DNA of 64,000 nucleotides, from contig PZJY01000002.1 in NCBI GenBank assembly GCA_031472005.1, forward strand, positions 1,488,001 to 1,552,000, in the 5' to 3' direction. Of the stretch, positions 12,501 to 21,454 are shown in pieces. Below the pieces are notes generated by a model that did not search any database, was not told the origin of the DNA, and worked only from the letters and a program-made list of their open reading frames with translations. Each line of letters begins with the position of its first letter. Position 1 is the first letter of the stretch. The DNA is from Tetracladium setigerum. Taxonomy: Eukaryota; Ascomycota; Leotiomycetes; Helotiales. The translations under genes and the position numbers were made by a program.

Positions 12501-12955
12501 AGCGGGCTCATGCAATTTACGTAGCTCCCTTCCCTTTCCACCGAATTGCTCACAAGAATCCCATATGCCAACTCCAGCCACCATGAATGCTATGTAATTG
12601 CGATGTGAGCTGTGCTCTCTTTTCATTCACAGGGGCATGCATCGCCCGAAATGCAAAGTATAAACGCCCATAGTCCAGTCATCCACTCGTACTGTAACGC
12701 CGTCGCAATGCTGAAAGGGGAAAGAATGTCGAAGAGGACGAAGAAGAAGAAGAAGGTCTGTCGACAAGTATGTACGTGTGTATGACAATGCAAACATGAA
12801 CTGTGATGTCCGCCGAATGCAAGGCATAGCTTGTTGGTTTCCAGTGGAGAATGTAGGAAGGTGTTGTAGGTAATTTATGTCAATGGAAGGTCAAACCCAA
12901 CCAGGGGAAGAGATCTCCAAATAAAATCAAAAAGGTCGAGTGATTGTCTGCTACA
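9581..12955. other. Gene-poor tract between the small candidate gene and mpe1
   Basis: About 3.4 kb without a supportable gene. It contains a T run at 10024-10036, a CTTCTTCTCCTTCTTCTC tract at 11542-11572 and several frames under 130 codons without domains. The right end (12600-12955) is the presumed 3' flank of mpe1. Confidence 0.45.
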
Positions 12956-14916
12956 TCACATCTCTCTATAATCACTCGGTCTCGCCCGTCTTTGTCTACC
13001 CTGGTGGCGATGGGGATTGACTGGCTTTCGAAAATACGCATCCTCTTCATTTGGTAAAGGGTCCGCAAAGACCGTCTTCTGTTGATTCGGGAACTGTCCT
13101 GTTGGCGCTCCTCCTTGAGGATTTGGTTGTGGACCACCTCGTCCCATACCTCCTCCATTCATCATGTTCATACCGTTCATATTGTTCATATTCATTCCAC
13201 CAGCAAAGTTGTTACCATTACTGGCACCGTACATATTATTCATGGGCATATTTGGAAAACCACCAAAGTTGTTTCCCATCATCATGGGGTTCATCATCAT
13301 TTGATTTGGCATACCCATGGGGAAATTCATCATGTTAGGCATCCCGCCAAAGCCGTTGTTGCCATAAAAGTTTTGAGACATGTCGAACGGCATAGGTGGG
13401 AAGCCGCCGAATCCTGGCATATTGGGAGGCATCTGGGGAACCTGCTTTTGTTGCATGGCCTTTGGTCCCTTGGGTATCTTGGGATTTTCGAGAAGCTCGT
13501 CAGCTGGGCGTTTTTTGTTAACAATCGGATTTGGTTGCGGCTGTGGCTTGGCCAAATTAGGTGTTGACGAGGATGTTGGTGGTGACTTGGAGGTCGATTT
13601 GGCCGGTTCCGGTGATTTCTTTGTCGCAGTTGATATAGGGTTCGGGGATGGCGATTCCCTCTTCAGGTCAACAGAAGGAGTAGTCTCGGTTACTACAGGA
13701 GGGCTCTTTGACCTCTCTTTATCCTTTTTGGCCGAAGCCTTCTCAGCCAGGTATTCCTTTATCTTCGCGGATGTCTCTTCGTCATGCTTAAGATCATCGA
13801 TCAATACGCCTTCAGTTTGACATCCAGGGCAGGTGAAATCGCTTTCGATGAGCGCGTTAGTAATGCAATCATTGCAAAACGTCTTCTCACAACACGGCGT
13901 CTTCATTGGGTCTATGAAAAGTCTCATGTCGATGGAACACTCCAATCCCCTATCCTGCAATTCTTTGTCACCCTGGGAAACTGCTTTCTGTGCTGCTGCT
14001 GAAGACTTGGCCTTTGCTTGAAACTTTTCCCAAGATGCTTTATCCGGCTCTGCAACCACAAATTCTCCATCTGCATTGACCATTACACCCGAGGCTTTGT
14101 TTGCACCATCTCCACCATCGTCAACACCGAGTGATACAGGCTTCTCAACAGTCTTTAAGAAAGATCTCGGAATACCAGTCGTCCGCTTGATCCGACGCTT
14201 GTTCTCGAAGTTAGGATCATCATTCGTTGGGCAATTTTGAATCCAATGTCCCTTTTCCCCGCATCGGTAGCAAACGTAGCCATCCGCAGGTGGGTGATCC
14301 GGGGCAGCAGCACCCTTTCTTGCAGGGCCGCTGTGGTGAACCTTTGTTTGTCTAGAAAGTGTAAGCGAATGACGTACTCGTCAGAGGATGGTTTACTTAC
14401 TTGGATAGCTCTTCTTGTTGAGCAGACCAATGCTGGCTCTGGGCTGCGAACATGGCCTCCATCTTTTCTTCTTCGGTCATGTTGGGGTCCATCATGGCCA
14501 TGGGATTGACGGTAACCGCAGGCTTCGTTGCGCCTTGCTTGGCCTGCTCTTTGCGAGATTGATTCTTCGCATGAAGCGGTATCTTGCTTGTCATATATCG
14601 TGCAGCTTTGCCTTTGCCTCTGCCTAAACTCGCAGGCAATCTGCGCGCGACTACAGTGGTTGATCGAGGGATCATTTCAGTATCATCTTGGTGTTCTAGG
14701 AATGGTTAGTTATTGGTTCGTAGAGGGATTATTGTGCTGCTTACCATCTTTTCCATCCTCACTGAAGATCGAGAGGTCGAAATCTGATCCATCACCAAGT
14801 CCACTCTTGACGATAATTTCACGTTTAAGTGCAAATACTGAGATGGCGGTACCATCAAACTCGATTCTGGTTGGCTCTTTCTGCGACTTGAACTTGTAGA
14901 AGACCGAAGCAGCCAT
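12956..14916 (-). CDS. mpe1: Mpe1/RBBP6-type subunit of the cleavage and polyadenylation factor (DWNN, zinc knuckle, RING-like)
   Basis: Nuclear pre-mRNA 3'-end processing factor. In yeast Mpe1 is an essential CPF subunit; RBBP6 is the animal homologue. Exons are 14916..14745, 14695..14401 and 14351..12956; introns 14696-14744 (GTAAGC..CTAG) and 14352-14400 (GTAAGT..CTAG) keep phase and give 620 residues. Domains seen in order: DWNN ubiquitin-like domain at about residues 1-75 (VFYKFKSQKEPTRIEFDG, IPRSTTVVARRLPA); a CCHC zinc knuckle at about 181-196 (CYRCGEKGHWIQNC); a U-box/RING-like domain at about 293-335 (C..D...DP..TPCC.KTFC.DCI, FTCPGC); a Ser/Pro/Lys-rich linker; and a Met/Asn/Gly-rich low-complexity region. 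The conserved fungal end PNEEDAYFRKPVNPHRHQ precedes the stop, so the gene looks complete. A TCACGTGA octamer is about 660 bp upstream. Confidence 0.96.
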
Positions 14917-16066
14917 TTTGTTGGTGTTGAGGGGCGAATGAGGCGAAAGATGGCGAGGAAGTGGAAGAAAGAAGTGTTTGATTTGAATGTCGCTATTCCG
15001 ATGCACTTGAAAGCAGGCAAGGACGAGCTATGATTCAGCTATGATGAGTGGATGGAAAGGAGGCAACGGTGAGTGAAAGTGAACAAGCAAGCGATGCAAG
15101 ATCAGGATGTTTCTTCTTGTTTTTTCCGTTCAGAGAACGAGGGGAAATCAAATCTGATTGCAATCACTGGAAATATCTCTCGGGAAACAACGAACTTCTG
15201 GAAAGCAAGGAAATGATGTACAAGACGGCAGTAGAACTGCAAGGGCAACGGTTTGATGATTTGTAGCCTCCTCCACGACGACAAAGCAAGCTGACCACCA
15301 CAAAGAACAAATCCGGCTCCTTCTCCCACCAACAATTGTGATCCACCCCAAACGCGTAGCAGCAACGAGTGACAGTCGTGATAGCAGTGTTGGCTTCGGA
15401 TTCGATATTCGATAGAGACTTTGGTATTGTCGTGTCTTCAGGAGTGTTGTCTCGCGATGGCGGATGTGTCGGATTTGAAAGGGGGAAGTTAGGAGATGGG
15501 CTGGAGGTTTGAACATGAGGCGACTAGGCAGAGCCTTTGTCCTTCCGCCAACTTCCAACCTATTCCCCTTTGGGATATCACGTGACTAATAGCATATCAG
15601 AAGGTGAAATGCATTGCAACCAAGACCTCAATCACGGAGAGGATGAATGGAGTAGAGTAAGATCGGAGTTGAGAATAATTGAGCTATCTTCAAGTTGTTC
15701 TACAACCAATCTCTCAGAGAAAATTCATTATTTGCAGATTTAAAATTGTGTATTAATATCCAATTCACTTCGGGTATTTATCTCTTCCCTCCGATGGCCC
15801 AAACCCCAAGGAAAATATTCGCCCATACGAGGGGAATAGTACGTCTATTACCATTACCATGTCGTGCACGAAAGATGCCAACCAAACCCAAAAACGCCTG
15901 AGGTATCATTCGCAAACCTAATCTCAGAAGAGCAAAAGATGTCCATCCCTTGCTGTGCGCCGCCCTTACCCTCGTCCATCATGTTCGATCTCATATCTGA
16001 GTTGTTGACCTCCCATTCATTAGCCTGTGTTATTCCGTGACATCAAAGCTTTTTGATCATCACTCA
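14917..16066. other. Promoter of mpe1 and 3' flank of the Yippee gene
   Basis: About 1.15 kb between two minus-strand genes. The part next to 14917 should hold the mpe1 leader and promoter. The frames here are short, overlap on both strands and show no domains. Only the TCACGTGA octamer stands out. Confidence 0.45.
15578..15585. promoter_or_regulatory. TCACGTGA octamer upstream of mpe1
   Basis: Perfect palindrome TCACGTGA in the 14917-16066 interval, upstream of mpe1. The CACGTG core is bound by bHLH factors such as Cbf1 in fungi. The identity of the binder here is inferred. Confidence 0.35.
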
Positions 16067-16981
16067 TCACTTCCTGTTTCCAACCTTCCTTCCACGCCGT
16101 TTAGCCACGATTTCTGCATCCCAAACTCCTAGGAACAGATCCTCGCATTCGTCTGAATCATCCTCGTCAAAAACGATCGCATCGTTCTCATCAGCCTCTG
16201 TCTCTTCCTTGCCAGGTGTTTCCTCCTCGGCTCCTTCTCCAACACCATCCTCCCAGCTTACACCCTGAACTACTCTTTTCATCTCCAAGATAAACTTCCC
16301 AATCTTGTACTTCTGCGCCACTTCTTTCGCATCCACGTATTTCCACCCCAACACCGCATGGCAAATCACACAACTCACGTCCGCTACCACATGTGTTCCA
16401 GTCAACAGCTCCCTGTTAACATTTCTTCCAATCTTGGTGTTGATTAACAGTCCATTTGGAGGATTGAGATCTTTGTCTCTCTTCTTGCTGTTGCTTGGAG
16501 GAGGTGAGGGTGGTGCAACTAGATATGCACGTCCATGACGACCCGTGAAGCCTTTGCTAACGATCTGATCGGCAAATGCTATATCCGTTGCGCAGTTTAC
16601 GCATCTGAGGGTGTTGGCTTGGGCACGGTAAAGTCTTCCTGGCTCTGGTTTTGCAACAGGAGCTGGTTCCTTTTGCAGAGCCTCGTAGAGAAGTCCTCTC
16701 TGCGGTGGAGTGAATGTGTAGGTATTCGGCACATTGTAGGCAGTAGGTGGCGAGGAGCTCGGGGAGGTTGAACTCGAAGAGACCGGGAGAAGGATAGGGA
16801 AGGAGGGTTTGAAGAGGTGCTTGTAGCGGAGGATTGTCGACGGCGGAAGGGGAGTGAAATAGAAGGGAGGAGAAAGGTCGCAAATGGAGGGCGAGTATCT
16901 GGAGCCATTTTTAGCTATTGCTGCTTCCTTCGAAGTCTGGTGCAAGTTAGACGTTAGTTTTTGACTATACTCGAGTGCCAA
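16067..16981 (-). CDS. Yippee/YPEL zinc-binding domain protein
   Basis: Yippee family protein; fungal relatives include S. cerevisiae Moh1. The domain is a zinc-binding beta fold built on two CxxC pairs, and its cellular role is not well defined. Here the first half is LRCVNCATDIAFADQIVSKG..GRHGRAYLV (C127, C130) and the second is LLTGTHVVADVSCVICHAVLGWKY (C204, C207), followed by YKIGKFILE, the usual end of the domain. A Pro/Ser/Lys insert of about 30 residues separates the halves, longer than in animal YPEL. The N-terminal 120 residues are low-complexity and the C-terminus is acidic, ending in a basic patch. The protein is 304 residues against about 120 for animal YPEL, mostly from these extensions. 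The ATG at 16981 is the first in frame; a possible intron-like stretch just downstream (CTAAC..CACCAG) leaves the true N-terminus open. Confidence 0.9.
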   Translation of the reverse strand: MALEYSQKLTSNLHQTSKEAAIAKNGSRYSPSICDLSPPFYFTPLPPSTILRYKHLFKPSFPILLPVSSSSTSPSSSPPTAYNVPNTYTFTPPQRGLLYEALQKEPAPVAKPEPGRLYRAQANTLRCVNCATDIAFADQIVSKGFTGRHGRAYLVAPPSPPPSNSKKRDKDLNPPNGLLINTKIGRNVNRELLTGTHVVADVSCVICHAVLGWKYVDAKEVAQKYKIGKFILEMKRVVQGVSWEDGVGEGAEEETPGKEETEADENDAIVFDEDDSDECEDLFLGVWDAEIVAKRRGRKVGNRK

Positions 16982-18110
16982 AGCAAAGGAATAGAATATG
17001 TACCAAGATTAATACTCTGAGTAATAGCTGCTACTCAATAGTTTCACCTGGAGTCATGTTTGAGCACAGAGTACAGGAGAGTGAGAGGCGTGTAAAGCCT
17101 TTTCTGGGATGGGAGACTGCATAGGAAAACAATTTAATAAAACGTCGGGCGCCTCGAAAGTGCAGGTGTTCTGATCATGTCATAATGCGGCCGGCCAGTG
17201 TCTTGTCAAAAGCCCCTCGGCATGTTGATAAGGAGGAGTATCAAATATGCCAAGCTAACGATGCACCACATCCACATCACTTTCTGGTCTATTTTATATC
17301 TTATATTGTATTCCCATATATGTTCACACTTTTATTTTCATCTTGAATGATGTTCGCGCATTCACTTGATAGATTCCGAAGAACCCCGAGGAGGACAGCT
17401 CTTCTTCTCTTTTTCGCATAGGATTACTTACCCCGCCGCTTGTAACGTTATCATCGGATAGAAAGGCCGACCAAGTCATGGGACCGCAAGACCTGGTCAC
17501 CTCCTGGTTACAGTACAGTACCGAGAACTTTTATTAGACATGATGCAGCCTTGATTTCAAATTGATAGGGCTTGGGGAACTCTCTCTTTGTCCATGAGAG
17601 AATGGCCAGGCTTGGGGTGGTGTCATTTCAGTATGTATGACAAGCGATGAGCATCATTGAAGAGTAAACAAAGTGCTTAAGGTTGTCTTCGTTGCTGGTC
17701 CTTTCCTGCTGCAACTGGTGGTGACTCAAAAAGTCGATCAGTTCTCCTGAAACGAAAATAGAAGGGAAACAATAGAACTTCTCGATGTAATCTTACAATA
17801 TCTGGACCGAGTTCACCTCAAAGTTTGATATCAATTGCACACAGATCACGTGATCCGCTAACGATATCAAGCGGGGCAAATCCGACGATCAAGACCGAAA
17901 CCTCCAACTTTCTTCAGCCGACTTCCAATCTCGACGACTCACCGCCAACCATTTGCACGACAGCGCATCGCAAAACACTCTCCACACACATCTACGACGT
18001 CTCCATTGACTTCAACGCTCACCCCAATCACGTCCATCACTTTCGACGATCAACAGCCTCACTCTCACCATCTACAAACCCTCTCCCGCAACCGTGGCAA
18101 ACTCGTAACA
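16982..18110. other. Divergent promoter region between the Yippee and antizyme genes
   Basis: About 1.1 kb between a minus-strand and a plus-strand gene, so it should serve both. It holds TACAGTACAGTA at 17509-17520 and TCACGTGA at 17846-17853. An in-frame upstream ATG exists at 18006, but the 18111 start has the more typical context. Confidence 0.5.
17846..17853. promoter_or_regulatory. TCACGTGA octamer upstream of the antizyme gene
   Basis: Perfect TCACGTGA, 258-265 bp upstream of the antizyme ATG at 18111, extended on both sides to the palindrome GATCACGTGATC. Role inferred from the motif. Confidence 0.4.
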
Positions 18111-19045
18111 ATGGCTCCCAGTAAAAACTCAAGTCATAGTAGTAATTGTGATGGCGAGAATGTTGACCGCCAGGCCAACGTCCTCGCCAGTGCCTATTGC
18201 GTTGACTCTTACGCCCGTTTGACTGGATTCCACTACTCCACTACCGGCGCCGGGGTAAGGAGGCCTTCCTCTTCCCCTCCATTATTAACATACTAATTAT
18301 CACTAGGGGCAGAGTGGTATCCCTGAGGCCGTCTCGGGTATCCCATCACCTCCGTCAAGTCCCCCCCTCGCGGCTCTCACTTCCTCCAACGAAATTGCGC
18401 TCATCAGAAAGAATACCCCGTCAAGACAGCGCGACAACAATGGAAGACGGAAGGGTCGTAGAGGGGGGGCAACGTACCACATTACGGAAGAGGGTGAAAG
18501 ACTCTTCTGTGAGACCATGCGTGCTGTTTTCCTTGGTGAAGAAGGATTTGCAGAGGCTGGCTCTATCGTAATGGGCGCGAATGGACAATCACCTCCCGAA
18601 GAAGGGATGGATGTCGCAAAAAACTACTTACTTCATGGAAGGAGCAGACATTCAATCGATGCTTGGTTGGAAATCTGGGACTATCGTGGAGGATGTAGTT
18701 TCCGTGGGTTCGTTGGTGGAAATGGAGATACCAAATCTCTATTTGCATTCTTCGATTCTGCTGTTATTGGGAGGGATTTAAAGCAAGGGTAAGCAATTCA
18801 ATTCCCACGGTGTACGTTGCATGCTGACTGAATCTAGACTCATGGCTTTGATTGAACTCGCCGAGACCGTTTTCGCTGTTGGCCAGGTCATCCTCTGTGT
18901 TGACCGAGCAGTTCCCGAGGACGAACGAAAAGCATTCATGAAGAGTCTCCGATGGGTCGGTTTCGAGATGACCACTCTTGACATTTGGGCAAACGCATTG
19001 GATGTCACTAGTGACAAATGGCTATACCTTGGAATGGAAATCTGA
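18111..19045 (+). CDS. oaz1: Ornithine decarboxylase antizyme
   Basis: Antizyme binds ornithine decarboxylase and delivers it to the proteasome, closing the polyamine feedback loop. Exons 18111-18254, 18307-18788 and 18838-19045 give 277 residues (yeast Oaz1 is 292); introns 18255-18306 (GTAAGG, TACTAAT, CACTAG) and 18789-18837 (GTAAGC, CTGAC, TCTAG). The C-terminal half carries the family fold: KSLFAFFDSAVIGRDLKQG, LMALIELAETVFAVGQVILC, FMKSLRWVGFEM and DKWLYLGME. The N-terminal part (NVLASAYCVDSYARLTGFHY) is the short first-ORF region. Antizymes normally need a +1 frameshift at the end of that ORF. Here the first AG after the branch point (18305-18306) joins both parts in one frame. In the frame one base back, exon 2 reads TGG TAT CCC TGA (18315-18326), a typical shift-stop arrangement; use of the third AG (18313-18314) would place the first ORF on it. 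Identity is certain; the decoding mode is open. Confidence 0.94.
18321..18326 (+). other. CCC-TGA, candidate antizyme frameshift motif
   Basis: CCC TGA in the frame one base behind the antizyme body, at the start of exon 2. A +1 shift here would continue as GAG GCC GTC, the observed antizyme frame. In known antizymes the shift occurs at a codon followed by a UGA stop. Whether the first ORF reaches this frame depends on which of the AGs at 18306, 18312 or 18314 is the splice acceptor. Confidence 0.45.
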
Positions 19046-20000
19046 TTGCTAAATGTGTGTTAGCATTCTTACTGGAGTATGGTTTGTTTTGAGGGAGCAT
19101 GGGTTGCCTGAACATTTATCGTTTGTGCTTCAACGCGCTGCATACGTGATTCCTGGAGAGCTTTGAATGGAGTCAAAATTATGGTTCGGGATTGTTATTA
19201 CACTTTGCGGGAGTACTTTCCGATTGAGGATTAAAATTCGTTGCCTTTGCTAGCTAGGGAGTTGTTTTCTTTCTCTTCATATTTGCATAGCGCCTTGACG
19301 TAGAGGACTTAGGTTCACTTCTCAGATATGCAGAATAAAATCGTTGTTTTCATTAGAGATTTAATTTTCGTGAATTTTCCATTGTTTGACATTAGCCAGT
19401 TTGTTGGTGGCTGTTGGACTTTCCCCAGTTCAGTATCAGTAGCAGCCCTGGGTGCATCATGGCCATTCCTACTTTACAATCACCATCTACCTCTTTTATG
19501 TTTGTTTTGGTCATATGCCAATCTTGATGTTCATGAGTACCTACCTATTTTCTTGTGTATTTGAGTAAGACTATCCGTTTTCAACCATCTCTTGTATTGG
19601 CGGGGCCCATTGTATTTACAGTACCATCGAGGTACTACATCCTACTCTTCAACCGAAGGATGCTTCATGTTCATGGAATCATGTCCAAACTCTTAATCCA
19701 GTCTCACTTAGTATGTAGCTCTAACTAGTGCTCCCGCTCTTAGCCCCTGCGATGCTTGATGAATCAGGATTGTGAATGGCGTTAAATCCGTCCCTCGGAA
19801 AGCTAGCCAAACCTAAACGAATTGGAATGAAGAGACCAAGCTACGATTTTGTTTTTCCATCTCGAGGTACTTAAGTACTAAACTTGGCTGTGTAGGTAGT
19901 ACAAGAAAGTCTAAATCACTTGATCCAACGCCGTTCCAGCCCAACCGTGAAATTCCTTTAGCCTAGGTAGATATTGCTTGTGACACCACATCACCGAAGC

Positions 20001-20034
20001 CATTAACACACCATTTCCATTAACACACCATTTC
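20001..20034. repeat. Perfect 17-bp tandem duplication
   Basis: CATTAACACACCATTTC occurs twice head-to-tail (20001-20017 and 20018-20034) in non-coding DNA. It looks like a simple slippage duplication. Confidence 0.8.
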
Positions 20035-20357
20035 AGAATGACTCCATGCTAATCACGTCTTGGTTAAAGTCATAGACCCAAAAAAACAAGTATAGTCACA
20101 AGGGATTCAGAGGGATTCACAGATGATTCGCGCGGAACCTTGGTTGATCTAGTGTTGAGAGCCGTTCTCAACAACGCCATCATTTCTCGCAGACCCGAAA
20201 TCTTCCTTCCCCACAAACACAACTTAGCGCAAACCAACAACCCCCATGGTAGTTCTAGGTCTGGGGTGAAAAGGAAACATATATTCCTTTTTTCATATCC
20301 TTTTCACTTTCCATCCGTCACTTGAAAATTAAGCGGATCACCAAATCACTTCCTCAA

Positions 20358-20394
20358 CCAATAACCCGATTTTCGCCACTCTATCTATATATAA
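20358..20394 (+). promoter_or_regulatory. CCAAT and TATA-like elements before the CxxC protein gene
   Basis: CCAAT at 20358-20362 and TATATATAA at 20386-20394, about 79-115 bp upstream of the ATG at 20473. The order and spacing fit a core promoter for the plus-strand gene; inferred. Confidence 0.45.
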
Positions 20395-20472
20395 CAAACC
20401 TGATCCAACTTCAGCAATGCCGTACCAGCTACGCCCAGACAATTATTTCATCTCTCCACAACGCCATACGAG

Positions 20473-21117
20473 GTGGAAGTTATGACACCTCCAGACCTTC
20501 TCAAAGAATTCTGTCTCGATGAATCTGCTTCACCTTCACCATCACCATACAACCCAAGTACCCCAATTGATTTGGAGATCGTAAACGAGAAACTACAAGA
20601 CTGGAAAGACTATCAAGAAGCACTGGAGAAGTGTTTTGCTGTCGACGACGACGAGTGGAAGAACCCAGCCAAGAAATCAAAACCCGAGAAGACGACCGAG
20701 CAGAAAGCTCAGCAGAAAGCTGAGCAGGAAGCTGAGCAGGAAATCGGAGAGTGTGATGGTTGCGAGAAGAGGAGAGTCATCAAAGCCAAAAGTGACTGCG
20801 AAATGTGTCCTCCAGGCATGCGCAGTGTATGGATACGTGCTGCACCCGACTCGCTTTTCTTCGACATGAATATAGGCGTTCCGTACAAGGCACTGGAGCC
20901 TCAGTGTCTTCGGAAAATTTTCGTGGATAAAAATACGACTGTTGAGAGGATTGCGGAATTAGGCGGACCGCCGCTAAATGGGAATGAGTATGATTTTGGG
21001 AGCCCGGTGCGAAGGGATGCGCAGGTTCAGAGGATGATCAAGTGTGAGAGGGTGGGGATGTCGTATGAGAGGAGGTATGGGAAGGAGCATGTGGTTTTTG
21101 ACCGGGATGTTTGTTAG
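20473..21117 (+). CDS. Uncharacterised small protein with paired CxxC motifs
   Basis: A 214-residue single-exon frame; the start may be M1 or the MTPPDLL methionine three codons later. I do not recognise the family. It has a Ser/Pro-rich N-terminus, an acidic middle (VDDDEWKNP), a Lys/Glu/Gln repeat (QKAQQKAEQEAEQE) made of near-identical 12-bp units, then CDGCEKRR and CEMCPPG about 20 residues apart. These give two CxxC pairs that could hold zinc. The C-terminal 90 residues (SVWIRAAPDSLFFDMNIGVP, RKIFVDKNTTVERIAELGGPP) look globular. CCAAT and TATA-like elements lie at the right distance upstream. It may be lineage-specific. No function can be assigned from sequence alone. Confidence 0.55.
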   Translation: MEVMTPPDLLKEFCLDESASPSPSPYNPSTPIDLEIVNEKLQDWKDYQEALEKCFAVDDDEWKNPAKKSKPEKTTEQKAQQKAEQEAEQEIGECDGCEKRRVIKAKSDCEMCPPGMRSVWIRAAPDSLFFDMNIGVPYKALEPQCLRKIFVDKNTTVERIAELGGPPLNGNEYDFGSPVRRDAQVQRMIKCERVGMSYERRYGKEHVVFDRDVC

Positions 21118-21274
21118 GAATTTGGAATTTGGAGTTCGGTGTTAGGGAAAGCATTTCGCCTGTGATTGAAATGGTTGCTGGCAAACTGGTGTTCGGGGCT
21201 GGGTGCATGACGTTTCTGATCGAGACGTCCTAGAGATGCGGAATTTGCAATTTGGAGTTGGGTGTAAGGGAAAG
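21117..21274. repeat. Pair of 35-bp direct repeats 3' of the CxxC gene
   Basis: The 35-bp stretches 21117-21151 and 21240-21274 match at 32 of 35 positions. They are 123 bp apart, start to start, in the 3' flank or 3' UTR of the CxxC gene. The first overlaps the stop codon by one base. Possibly a local duplication; no function inferred. Confidence 0.75.
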
Positions 21275-21454
21275 TAAGACACAACTCTGGGAGTCGATCT
21301 GTTCCTTTATGCCAGATTCCAGGGTTTTTGATTAACTTGAAATAGTAGATAGGGATCAAGTCTTTCGGAGAAACAGACATAAGATATTCGTTGAACCAGA
21401 ACTGTCTTCTTTCAAACATTATACCCGACTCACTATCCTATTTTTGCTACTTCG

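Larger units (their letters stand above)
19046..20472. other. Intergenic region between antizyme and the CxxC protein gene
   Basis: About 1.4 kb without a supportable gene; the left part is the antizyme 3' flank. It holds the palindrome GTACTTAAGTAC at 19867-19878, a 17-bp tandem duplication at 20001-20034 and, at the right end, CCAAT and TATA-like elements for the next gene. Confidence 0.5.
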
